Shown piece by piece: positions 34,494-42,511 of a stretch of 64,000 nucleotides of DNA; position 1 is the first letter of the stretch; each line of letters starts with the position of its first letter. The translations under genes and the position numbers were made by a program. Source of the stretch: Eubacterium sp. GTDB lineage: Bacteria; Bacillota; Clostridia; Lachnospirales; Lachnospiraceae. Where the stretch lies: assembly GCA_017539165.1 (NCBI GenBank), contig JAFYHN010000027.1:38179-102178 (forward strand), given 5' to 3'. The notes beneath the pieces are model-generated. The model saw only the letters and a program-made list of their open reading frames with translations. It had not been told where the DNA came from and searched no databases.

Positions 34494-36224
34494 ATGAAGG
34501 AAAACCTGAAGAAGATGGCCGGATATTATAAACCTTATATGGGAACATTTATGCTGGACATGTTCTTTGCGTTTCTGTCCTCTGCTATAAGTTTGGTCAT
34601 TCCGCTGGCCGTAAGATATATCACATCTAACGTAAAATCTATGGAAACGGATGAGGCAGTTCATCGAGTTATCACCATCGGAGTGGTACTCATCATTCTT
34701 GTGCTGGTTAATTTTATCTCCATGTATTATATAACGAATATTGGGCACGTCATGGGGGCTAAGATGGAATACGATATGCGTGCAGAGATATTCAGTCATT
34801 ATCAGAAGCTTTCGTTCTCTTTCTTTGATGAGCAGAAGGTTGGACAGCTTATGAGCAGAATCACTTCTGATCTATTCGATATCTCGGAGCTTCTGCATCA
34901 TGGACCAGAAAATCTGGCTATTTCATTTATCAAGATCATAGGCGCATTTATCATTCTTATAAATATCAGCGGATATCTTACAGCTGCTGCATTTATCTTA
35001 GTTCCGATCATGTTCTTATATGTGTTTTTCCTAAATAAGAGAATGCGAAGAGCGTTCAGAGAGAACAGGGTTCAGATTGCCGAGGTAAATACGCAGATTG
35101 AGGATAATCTGGCGGGAATAAGAGTGGTTAAGTCATTTGCAAATGAAGATATAGAAAGAGAGAAGTTCAAGGTTGGAAATGACGGTTTCCTTAGAGCTAA
35201 GAAGGAAAGCTATTTTTATATGGGATTCTTCCATTCGGGTATGACGTCATTTACTATGTTGATAAATGTAACTGTCATAATGGTTGGCGGTGTTCTTATC
35301 ACTAAAGATATGGTGAAGGTTTCGGACTTTGTGGCATTTCTGCTTTACATCAATATTTTTACTGATCCGATAAGAACGATTGTGGATTTCACAGAGCAGT
35401 TCCAGAATGGTTATTCGGGATTTGAGAGATTCATTGAGATCATATCCATTGAACCAGATATACAGGATAGTCCGGATGCAGTTCCTCTTGAAAATGTAAA
35501 AGGCGATATAACATTTGACGACGTTTCTTTTAAATATAACGATACGGCGCACAGAGTTCTGAGACATATCAATCTGGATGTAAAGGCAGGTTCTTATGTT
35601 GCTCTGGTAGGTTCGTCTGGTGGCGGTAAGACGACGCTTTGCAGTCTTATCCCGAGATTCTATGATGTAACTAAGGGAAGTATCAGAATTGATGGCAAGG
35701 ATGTTCGTGATGTGACGCTGAAGAGTCTTCGTGAGAATATCGGAATAGTTCAGCAGGATGTTTATCTTTTTGCCGGAACGGTTTTTGAGAATATCAGATA
35801 TGGAAAGCCTGATGCTACGAGAGAAGAAGTGATAGAAGCTGCAAAGCTTGCGAATGCTCATGATTTCATTATGGAACTTCCGAATGGTTACGATACAGAT
35901 ATTGGACAGCGTGGTATAAAGCTTTCCGGCGGTCAGAAACAGAGACTTTCGATTGCGAGAGTTTTCCTGAAGAATCCACCGATACTTATATTCGATGAGG
36001 CAACAAGTGCACTGGATAATGAAAGTGAAAATATAGTTAAGGAATCGCTCGAAAGACTGGCGTCTAATAGAACTACATTTGTTATCGCTCATAGACTTTC
36101 AACGATCAAAAATGCTGAGAGGATTATAGTTCTTACAGAAAATGGAATAGAGGAAACGGGAACACATGATGAGCTGATGGAAAAAAATGGGGTATATGCT
36201 CAGCTTTATAAGTGGACGAGATAG
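34494..36224 (+). CDS. ABC-type multidrug/lipid exporter half-transporter
   Basis: 576 residues. The transmembrane domain (about 15-300, six helices) precedes an ATPase with Walker A GSSGGGKTT (373-381), signature LSGGQKQR, Walker B ILIFDEATSALD and the H-loop IAHRLSTI. It is an MsbA/BmrA-type exporter working as a homodimer or with another half; substrate unknown. ATGGAGGAAAAAC precedes the ATG. A GNAT gene follows at 38 bases. Confidence 0.95.
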   Translation: MKENLKKMAGYYKPYMGTFMLDMFFAFLSSAISLVIPLAVRYITSNVKSMETDEAVHRVITIGVVLIILVLVNFISMYYITNIGHVMGAKMEYDMRAEIFSHYQKLSFSFFDEQKVGQLMSRITSDLFDISELLHHGPENLAISFIKIIGAFIILINISGYLTAAAFILVPIMFLYVFFLNKRMRRAFRENRVQIAEVNTQIEDNLAGIRVVKSFANEDIEREKFKVGNDGFLRAKKESYFYMGFFHSGMTSFTMLINVTVIMVGGVLITKDMVKVSDFVAFLLYINIFTDPIRTIVDFTEQFQNGYSGFERFIEIISIEPDIQDSPDAVPLENVKGDITFDDVSFKYNDTAHRVLRHINLDVKAGSYVALVGSSGGGKTTLCSLIPRFYDVTKGSIRIDGKDVRDVTLKSLRENIGIVQQDVYLFAGTVFENIRYGKPDATREEVIEAAKLANAHDFIMELPNGYDTDIGQRGIKLSGGQKQRLSIARVFLKNPPILIFDEATSALDNESENIVKESLERLASNRTTFVIAHRLSTIKNAERIIVLTENGIEETGTHDELMEKNGVYAQLYKWTR

Positions 36225-36262
36225 TTCGGATTGAATGACTTTTATAAAGGAGAAGTGTGAAT

Positions 36263-36742
36263 ATGGAGATAGTATATAAAAAACTGACGGAGGAAAACTT
36301 GGATAGATTTATTGCTATGAGAATAAATCAGCTGACAGAAGAATACGTAAATGAGGGGAAAAATCCACCCGAGGGTGTTGATCTGGAGTCATCGCTGAAA
36401 GATTATTATCATAGACATATGGCAGATGGGACATTTGTTTCCTGGCTTGCGATAGATAAGGAAAAAGAAGATAAGATAGTCGGAACGAGCGGGATGTCAT
36501 TTGTGGAGAAACCACCATATTTTAGTTGTCCGACCGGAAGACTGGGGCTTCTTTCAAGCATGTTCACAGATCCTGAATATCGAAGGCGGGGTATCGCTAG
36601 AGAACTTCTTCATCGGGTAGTAGAAGAGGCAAGAAGCTACGGTTGCGGAGCAGTGCATATCACAGCATCTGATATGGGGGTGAAACTGTATACTGCATAC
36701 GGGTTCAAGCATAATGGGAATTTTATGCAATATGGATTTTAA
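36263..36742 (+). CDS. GNAT-family N-acetyltransferase
   Basis: 159 residues. Motif A is MFTDPEYRRRGIARELLHRV; the end shows GVKLYTAYGFKHNGNFMQY. AAAGGAG (36246-36252) better suits the ATG at 36263 than the GTG at 36257. It is probably co-transcribed with the ABC exporter upstream; the pair could form a self-resistance unit, but the substrate is unknown. Confidence 0.9.
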   Translation: MEIVYKKLTEENLDRFIAMRINQLTEEYVNEGKNPPEGVDLESSLKDYYHRHMADGTFVSWLAIDKEKEDKIVGTSGMSFVEKPPYFSCPTGRLGLLSSMFTDPEYRRRGIARELLHRVVEEARSYGCGAVHITASDMGVKLYTAYGFKHNGNFMQYGF

Positions 36743-36777
36743 AATTGTATGAGATAGTAGAGGAAAAGGTTTTTATC

Positions 36778-37227
36778 ATGAATAATAAGGAAAAAGCATT
36801 AGGGTATTTTGGTAGAAGTTTTCACTGTTCGCAGTCAGTTATTGCAGCTTATGCTGATGAGTGCGGGCTGACAGAAGAGCAGGCGTTGAAGTTGGGCGCT
36901 TGTTTCGGTGGAGGAATGAGAAAAGGCGAGGTTTGCGGCGCTTGTACGGGAGCGTTGATGGTACTGGGAATGATGTTTGGCCAGTATGATGAAAATGACC
37001 TCAAAAGTAGAGAAACTGCTAATGTTGTTAATGATAAAATGCTGGATAGATTTGTTGTAAAATGTGGTTCATATAAGTGTAAGGACTTACTGGGGTGTGA
37101 CATTTCTATCCCGGAAGGAAAAGAATATGCCAGGAGTAACAATCTCTTTAAAGAGTTATGTCCGAAGATGATTGCAACTGCAATTGATATATTGGAGGAG
37201 ATAATAGAGGAGACTGATGAGAGCTAA
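36778..37227 (+). CDS. C_GCAxxG_C_C family protein
   Basis: 149 residues with the defining cysteine pattern: C-S-Q-S, then GACFGGGM, CGACTGALM, later VKCGSYKCKDLLGCD and a final CP. These are predicted redox or metal-binding proteins of anaerobes; the exact role is unknown. GAGGAAAAGG precedes the ATG at 36778; the longer open frame from 36745 lacks a site. Confidence 0.9.
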   Translation: MNNKEKALGYFGRSFHCSQSVIAAYADECGLTEEQALKLGACFGGGMRKGEVCGACTGALMVLGMMFGQYDENDLKSRETANVVNDKMLDRFVVKCGSYKCKDLLGCDISIPEGKEYARSNNLFKELCPKMIATAIDILEEIIEETDES

Positions 37228-37279
37228 CATTATCTTGAAGCTCTGGGATTCAAGGTTTTTTCAAAAGGAGAATAGATAG

Positions 37280-37807
37280 ATGGAAATCTGGGATTTATAT
37301 GACAGATCCGGAAAAAGAACTGGTGAGACCTGGGAAAGAAAGCCGGGCAACTTCCGTTCTATTCCAGAAGGAAGATATCATATGGTAGTTGATATTCTGA
37401 TACAGCATGTAGACGGAACATATCTTCTTACAAAGAGGCATGAAGGGAAAGATGTGTATCCGGGTTTCTGGGAGGCTAGTGCTGGAGGTTCGGCAGTCTC
37501 GGGAGAGGAACCTCTTGAAGCGGCAAAACGCGAAATGAAGGAAGAAACAGGTCTTGAGTCGGATGATTTCAAACTTGTTAACATATCCTTCAGAGAACCA
37601 AGCCATAGTATGTTTTATTCCTATATAGCGGTTGTCGACTGCGATAAAGATTCAGTGGTTCTTCAAGAAGGCGAGACGGTTGAGTACAAGTGGGTTGATA
37701 AAGCAGGACTTTTGGAATATACAGAGTCCCCGCTCGCTATAGCGACTCATAATAGTAGATATAGTGAAGTGTTCGATAATTATCGTAAAGAATTAGGAAA
37801 TACTTGA
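37280..37807 (+). CDS. Nudix hydrolase
   Basis: 175 residues with an intact Nudix box (residues 70-92: G70 x5 E76 x7 R84 E85 x2 E88 E89 x G91). The N-terminus IWDLYDRSGKRTG matches the isopentenyl-diphosphate isomerase-like/YfcD group that hydrolyses nucleoside or isoprenoid diphosphates. AAAGGAGA precedes the ATG. Confidence 0.92.
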   Translation: MEIWDLYDRSGKRTGETWERKPGNFRSIPEGRYHMVVDILIQHVDGTYLLTKRHEGKDVYPGFWEASAGGSAVSGEEPLEAAKREMKEETGLESDDFKLVNISFREPSHSMFYSYIAVVDCDKDSVVLQEGETVEYKWVDKAGLLEYTESPLAIATHNSRYSEVFDNYRKELGNT

Positions 37808-37879
37808 GGGCTTTACGGGAAATGAAACTGAGGCTATAATAGCGAAAGAGAGAGAAATATAGAAAAGAGGAAGAATTAT

Positions 37880-38815
37880 ATGAAAACTAAGGTTTACATT
37901 GATGGACAAAGTGGTACTACTGGACTTCAGATTTATGACAGGATCGGAGCAAGGGATGATATCGAGCTTCTCAGAATTCCGGAAGATAAGCGACATGATC
38001 TGGAAGAAAGAAAAAAGTATATCAACAGTGCTGATATAGTTTTCCTATGTCTTCCTGACGCGGGTGCGATAGAGGCTGTAAGCCTTGTTGAAAATGATAA
38101 TGTAAGAATTATAGATGCTTCCACAGCTCATCGTGTAAATGATGACTGGGTTTACGGTTATCCTGAACTTTCACCTGAACAGCGTGAGAAGATAAAGAAT
38201 GCTAAGAGAGTTGCAAATGTAGGATGTCATGCATCAGGCTTTATCTCTGTTACAGCTCCTCTTGTTAAACTTGGAATTCTTCCTGCTGATTATCCTGTAA
38301 CATGTTATTCACTTACTGGTTACTCAGGTGGTGGAAAGAAAATGATAGCTGATTATGAGGCTGATGGAAGAGAAGAAAAACTATCTTCACCATGCATTTA
38401 CGGTCTTACTCTTAAGCATAAGCATATCCCTGAGATGGTTAAGTATACAGGCCTCACTTCAACACCTGTATTTATGCCTGTAGTAGACGATTACTATAAG
38501 GGAATGGCTACAACGATCATGCTTCACAATGATAAGCTAAATAATGTTAAAACAGCAGAAGATGTTAGAAATGCTCTTTATGAATACTATAAGAATGAGC
38601 ATTTTGTAAGAGTTAAGGAATTCGAAGCTGCACCAGGTAATATCTATGCAAATACACTTGCTGGAACAAACTATCTGGATATCATCGTATGTGGTAACGA
38701 AGAGAATACAACTGTTACAGCACTCTTTGATAATCTTGGAAAAGGTGCATCAGGAGCAGCGGTACAGAACATGAATATCATGCTCGGGCTTCCTGAGACA
38801 ACTGGACTTGAGTAA
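37880..38815 (+). CDS. argC: N-acetyl-gamma-glutamyl-phosphate reductase
   Basis: 311 residues, the shorter ArgC type. The Rossmann start is YIDGQSGTTGLQI, the catalytic Cys sits in VGCHASGF, and HKHIPEM lies downstream. It reduces N-acetylglutamyl phosphate with NADPH in arginine synthesis. AGAGGAAGAA precedes the ATG. It stands alone here, not with the other arg genes. Confidence 0.93.
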   Translation: MKTKVYIDGQSGTTGLQIYDRIGARDDIELLRIPEDKRHDLEERKKYINSADIVFLCLPDAGAIEAVSLVENDNVRIIDASTAHRVNDDWVYGYPELSPEQREKIKNAKRVANVGCHASGFISVTAPLVKLGILPADYPVTCYSLTGYSGGGKKMIADYEADGREEKLSSPCIYGLTLKHKHIPEMVKYTGLTSTPVFMPVVDDYYKGMATTIMLHNDKLNNVKTAEDVRNALYEYYKNEHFVRVKEFEAAPGNIYANTLAGTNYLDIIVCGNEENTTVTALFDNLGKGASGAAVQNMNIMLGLPETTGLE

Positions 38816-38856
38816 ATAGATTTTTATATCTGGTTATAAAAAAATCTAATTTCATG

Positions 38857-38885
38857 TTGACAGATTTCGGACTAATCATTATACT
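38857..38885 (+). promoter_or_regulatory. Strong sigma-A promoter
   Basis: TTGACA (38857-38862), exactly 17 bases, TATACT (38880-38885). It drives the short unit that follows. Confidence 0.75.
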
Positions 38886-38929
38886 AGCAAACCATAAACT
38901 GACAAAAAATGTGAAAGGAAACGAGACAG

Positions 38930-39040
38930 ATGCTTAATCTAGTATCCAGAATTGAATTAACATCTCATATGACAATGCACGTCATTCACGTGTATGGTCT
39001 TTCTTTTGTTTATTCTAAATCTGGAAAAGATAAGCTATAG
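38930..39040 (+). CDS. 36-residue small ORF between strong promoter and terminator
   Basis: MLNLVSRIELTSHMTMHVIHVYGLSF and ten more residues, ending Lys-Asp-Lys-Leu. GAAAGGAA lies 9 bases before the ATG. It is slightly His-rich in the middle (three His in seven residues). Bracketed by a near-consensus promoter and a terminator, it is either a small protein or a leader peptide for the nucleoside phosphorylase gene downstream. No family recognised. Confidence 0.5.
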   Translation: MLNLVSRIELTSHMTMHVIHVYGLSFVYSKSGKDKL

Positions 39041-39077
39041 GTTTTTGTTTTATATTTTTATATAATTGGATTTCAAA

Positions 39078-39116
39078 ACCACTTATCTATCCGGATAGGT
39101 GGTTTTTATTTTATAT
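39078..39116 (+). terminator. Terminator or attenuator before the phosphorylase gene
   Basis: AAAACCAC pairs with GTGGTTTT and TATCC with GGATA inside it, followed by TATTTTATATTTTT. It lies only about 20 bases before the ATG of the next gene. Confidence 0.65.
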
Positions 39117-39136
39117 TTTTTGAAGGAGGGAAAAAC

Positions 39137-39940
39137 ATGGTACTTGAAGATTTCAGCTTGGAGAGAAAAGCTATTATCAACCCTGGAGATTTCAATTCTG
39201 AGATTCCGGGAATTCCTAAGGTGGCGATAAGCTGCTATTCATTTGTGACATTTGAACGAATGCTAGATAGATTTGATAGCTATGAGCAAATCCGTGAGCT
39301 TATGATCGCAAATACAACCATTCCCATTTATCTGGCAAAAAGAAATGGTATGGAATATGTTCTTTTTAACTGCGATGTTGGAGCTCCGATGGCGGTCGGT
39401 TGTGCAGAGGATATCTATCAGTTGGGCGTTGATACGATTATCATATTTGGAACATGTGGAGTGCTTGATTCAGATATTGATGACTGTGCCATAATCATTC
39501 CTGATAAAGCTGTCAGAGATGAAGGAACAAGCTGGCATTATGCTCCACCTGCAGATGAGATAGAAGTAAATGTGACTTGTAAGAATGATAGTCTAGCGGT
39601 ACAGAGTATAAAGAATACATTTATAGCCCTCCTGGAAGAGATGCGTATTCCTTATACGAAAGGCAAGACGTGGACTACTGATGCTATTTACAGAGAAATT
39701 TATGACAAAATGGAGAAAAGAAAAACTGCCGGCTGTATATGTGTGGACATGGAGTGTTCCGCACTTGCTGCAGCTGCTCAGTTTCGAGGAAAGAACATGT
39801 TTACATTCTTTTATGCAGCTGATAACCTAGATACTGATGAGTGGGATTCAAGAAGTCTTAGTAATTTTGATAAAGTGGAAGAGAAGGATGTTATCGCGGA
39901 GCTTTCTATAAAGCTTGCAGATCGTATTATAGCAAAGTAA
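39137..39940 (+). CDS. Nucleoside phosphorylase (PNP/UDP family)
   Basis: 267 residues. Family features include DVGAPMAVGCAEDIYQLGVD, the phosphate/ribose loop IIFGTCGVL, and VDMECSALAAAAQFRG with the substrate-binding Met-Glu. It cleaves purine or pyrimidine nucleosides with phosphate. GAAGGAGGG precedes the ATG. The next gene follows after 12 bases. Confidence 0.92.
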   Translation: MVLEDFSLERKAIINPGDFNSEIPGIPKVAISCYSFVTFERMLDRFDSYEQIRELMIANTTIPIYLAKRNGMEYVLFNCDVGAPMAVGCAEDIYQLGVDTIIIFGTCGVLDSDIDDCAIIIPDKAVRDEGTSWHYAPPADEIEVNVTCKNDSLAVQSIKNTFIALLEEMRIPYTKGKTWTTDAIYREIYDKMEKRKTAGCICVDMECSALAAAAQFRGKNMFTFFYAADNLDTDEWDSRSLSNFDKVEEKDVIAELSIKLADRIIAK

Positions 39941-39952
39941 GGAGATTGGACT

Positions 39953-40744
39953 ATGGATACATTTGTGGATGAAAGAGATTATAAGATATTAGAGAGTGAT
40001 AAATATACATTTTTTGTACTGAAAAGGATTATAGGAAATGAGTGTCATGTCCTCTTGACTGATCACGAAAGGCTGATCATATGTCATACTGCTAATCCAT
40101 TTCCGGTATGGGTATGGACTCCTGATGATGCATCGGAAGATGAGATTCAGAGAGCATATGAAATCACAATGGAAGTGCTGCCGGCAAGTGAAGGATACAA
40201 GTACAATCTAAAATATGAACTTGCTGAATACTTCATGAAGAAAGCGGCGGAGGATGGAAATGAACTCACGATCAAAACGAATATGTTCGCTTATGATTGC
40301 CCTGAACCAATAGAACCGGAATACGAGACTGATGGAGAACTGCATAAATGTACGACGGAAGATGTAGATGAACTGGTGGAGATCATGGATTTGTTCCATA
40401 ATGAACTTGATATTGATAAAGAGAGTCTTGAAGCTTATAGAGAAAGTGCTGAATATGGTGTGAAGTCAGGATTTCTCTATTTCTGGAAGAATTCTGAGGG
40501 AAGACATGTAGCAAGCTGTACATGGAGGACAAGCGATGATATGGCGTCTATCGGACTGGTTTATACACGAAAAGATGCGAGAAGAAATCATTATGCAGAA
40601 AACCTTGTATATCGAGTTACAAATATAGCAAAAGAAGCTGGATTCCTACCGATGCTTTACACAGATGCTGATTACGTTGCATCAAATTCATGTTATGAAA
40701 AGATTGGTTACATACTGCGAGGTAAGCTTTGCACGATTGGATAA
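39953..40744 (+). CDS. GNAT-family acetyltransferase, long type
   Basis: 263 residues. An N-terminal region of about 120 residues precedes the GNAT domain (SIGLVYTRKDARRNHYAENL, then DADYVASNSCYEKIGYILRG). It resembles the GCN5-related group with an N-terminal non-catalytic half, common in Firmicutes. AAGGAGA precedes the ATG. It forms a run with the phosphorylase and the next GNAT. Confidence 0.9.
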   Translation: MDTFVDERDYKILESDKYTFFVLKRIIGNECHVLLTDHERLIICHTANPFPVWVWTPDDASEDEIQRAYEITMEVLPASEGYKYNLKYELAEYFMKKAAEDGNELTIKTNMFAYDCPEPIEPEYETDGELHKCTTEDVDELVEIMDLFHNELDIDKESLEAYRESAEYGVKSGFLYFWKNSEGRHVASCTWRTSDDMASIGLVYTRKDARRNHYAENLVYRVTNIAKEAGFLPMLYTDADYVASNSCYEKIGYILRGKLCTIG

Positions 40745-40756
40745 AAGGAGGTAAAA

Positions 40757-41269
40757 ATGAAACTTAGGCCATATAAGAAAGAAGACGCTGAAAAGATAGT
40801 AAGCTGGATACATGATGAAGTATCTTTCAGAAAATGGTGTGCGGACAGATTCGAGAAGTATCCGATCACAGCTGAAGATATGAACTATAAGTATATCGAT
40901 TGTAACGGTGACTGTGATGGATCTGGCATATTCTTCCCGCTTACGGCAACTGTTGGTGATGAGATAGTCGGACATCTGTTCCTCAGGTATCTGGATGAAG
41001 AGAAAACATTGGTCCGAATAGGATTTGTAATAATTGATGATACAAAACGAGGCATGGGCTATGGAAGACAAATGATCGAACTTGCTGTACAGTATGCAAA
41101 AGATAAGTTGAATGCTAAAAGGATAACACTTGGAGTTTTCGAGAACAATCCGTCAGCATACAAATGTTATAAAGCGGCGGGATTTACAGAGGATTTATCT
41201 CGTGGACCGCGCAATTTCGAGACATTAGGGGAAATCTGGAAATGTCTGGAAATGGTATTTACAAGATGA
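40757..41269 (+). CDS. GNAT-family N-acetyltransferase
   Basis: 170 residues, RimJ/RimL-like: VIIDDTKRGMGYGRQMIELA and NPSAYKCYKAAGFTEDLSRG. AAAGGAGG precedes the ATG, 13 bases after the previous stop. Substrate unknown. Confidence 0.92.
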   Translation: MKLRPYKKEDAEKIVSWIHDEVSFRKWCADRFEKYPITAEDMNYKYIDCNGDCDGSGIFFPLTATVGDEIVGHLFLRYLDEEKTLVRIGFVIIDDTKRGMGYGRQMIELAVQYAKDKLNAKRITLGVFENNPSAYKCYKAAGFTEDLSRGPRNFETLGEIWKCLEMVFTR

Positions 41270-41440
41270 AAATATGTATAGACCGTATTTTACTAAAAGA
41301 GAGAAATAAATCACTCTAAATCTTCGATTTAATGATGTAATGAAAAGAATGTGCTTGATATAATAACACTCGTAGATGGAAAAAAGAGTTCCCATTTACT
41401 CTATATAGATTTTCTCTAAATTCTATCGCTTCCTTAGATT

Positions 41441-41480
41441 GAAGAGCTGAGAGTGCATCGCATTCTCAGCTCTTCTTCTA
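41441..41480 (+). terminator. Terminator after the phosphorylase-GNAT run
   Basis: GAAGAGCTGAGA (41441-41452) pairs perfectly with TCTCAGCTCTTC (41464-41475), followed by TTCTATTT. The remaining gap (41280-41573) shows no gene. Confidence 0.75.
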
Positions 41481-41573
41481 TTTGCGGAAAGAAACATATA
41501 GTAATATACTAAAATAATAATGTAAAAAATCACTGCAGAATGATAACTAAGAAATACACTCACGAGGTTTTAT

Positions 41574-42200
41574 ATGAAAACAAGGGCTCAAGCATTGAAA
41601 TATGGTCTTTCATTTCTTGATACATATCAGGATGCACCGTTTAATGATGACAACTGGCAGCTGGTTCGATATAAAGGAAATAAAAAGGCATTTCTCTGGA
41701 CGTATGAAAAAGATGGATATATCAATCTGAATGTGAAAGTGGATCCGGTAAAAGCACTCTTCTGGAGAAGAATGTATCAATCAGTGATTCCTGGTTATCA
41801 TCAGAATAAAGAACACTGGAATACAATTATCCTTGATGGAAGTGTTCCCGATAAAGAGATAAAACTGATGATCGCAGAGAGTTACGATCTTATATCGGAT
41901 TGCCCAGCAAAAAGAATCTACGAAGCTGTGAAAAAGATTCCGTATGGACATGTTGCAACTTACGCTCAGATTGCAGAGCTGGCAGGAGATAGAAAGATGG
42001 CTAGAGCAGTTGGGAATGCCCTCCATAAAAATCCCGACCCGGACAATATACCTTGCTTTCGTGTAGTTAATGCAAAAGGTGAACTTGCAGGTGGTTTTGC
42101 ATTCGGGGGCGCTGAAGTACAGGCAAATCTTTTACGTGCTGAAGGCGTAGAATTAATCGATGGAAAAGTTGATATGGAAAAATATCAGTGGAAGAATTGA
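41574..42200 (+). CDS. MmcQ/YjbR-MGMT-like fusion with PCFR active-site variant
   Basis: 208 residues. The N-terminal MmcQ/YjbR-like domain (about 1-108) is fused to an alkylguanine-DNA alkyltransferase domain (about 110-195: KKIPYGHVATYAQIAELAG, ARAVGNALHKNP). The acceptor motif is PCFRV (160-164) instead of PCHRV: Cys161 is kept, the activating His is Phe. It may be a weakened repair enzyme or an alkyltransferase-like damage sensor. CACGAGG precedes the ATG. Confidence 0.88.
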   Translation: MKTRAQALKYGLSFLDTYQDAPFNDDNWQLVRYKGNKKAFLWTYEKDGYINLNVKVDPVKALFWRRMYQSVIPGYHQNKEHWNTIILDGSVPDKEIKLMIAESYDLISDCPAKRIYEAVKKIPYGHVATYAQIAELAGDRKMARAVGNALHKNPDPDNIPCFRVVNAKGELAGGFAFGGAEVQANLLRAEGVELIDGKVDMEKYQWKN

Positions 42201-42276
42201 CAATAAAAAACTACCTTTACACACTACCTGTTTTGATGTAATATAGTGCATGTTCGTTTTTGGAAAAAAGCACATA

Positions 42277-42350
42277 CGGTGCGTGGCTCAGCTTGGTAGA
42301 GCACTGTGTTAGGGACGCAGGGGTCGCAGGTTCAAATCCTGTCGCACCGA
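42277..42350 (+). tRNA. tRNA-Pro(AGG)
   Basis: A 74-base cloverleaf: acceptor CGGTGCG/CGCACCG, D-arm GCTC/GAGC, anticodon stem CTGTG/CGCAG (one G-T) around TTAGGGA (anticodon AGG), T-arm GCAGG-TTCAAAT-CCTGT, discriminator A. Its acceptor and T-arms match the tRNA-Pro(CGG) copies. Confidence 0.9.
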
Positions 42351-42351
42351 A

Positions 42352-42392
42352 AAAGTAATCGGGATACCGCAAGGTATCCCGATTACTTTTTC
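42352..42392 (+). terminator. Terminator of tRNA-Pro(AGG)
   Basis: AAAGTAATCGGGATACC pairs perfectly with GGTATCCCGATTACTTT around GCAA, followed by TTCGG. Confidence 0.9.
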
Positions 42393-42414
42393 GGTATAAT
42401 GAGAATCTGTATCA

Positions 42415-42453
42415 GCGACCTCGAAGCGTCCCTAACACCGTTAGGGCTTTTCT
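42415..42453 (-). repeat. Inverted fragment of tRNA-Pro core
   Basis: On the minus strand this reads GGTGTTAGGGACGC then GAGGTCGC, matching the anticodon arm of the tRNA-Pro(AGG) 70 bases away (13 identical bases GTGTTAGGGACGC, then AGGTCGC-like). On the plus strand CCCTAAC-ACC-GTTAGGG plus a T-rich tail also forms a hairpin. Confidence 0.5.
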
Positions 42454-42511
42454 TCTTGACAAAAAATGCAAAATACGAGATGCTCATTTATATTTTTCAA
42501 GGAGGAACCCG

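Noticed and set aside
35247-36092. Minus-strand open frame of 281 codons
   Set aside because: Antisense to the ATPase domain of the ABC exporter, with no ribosome site or recognisable domain.
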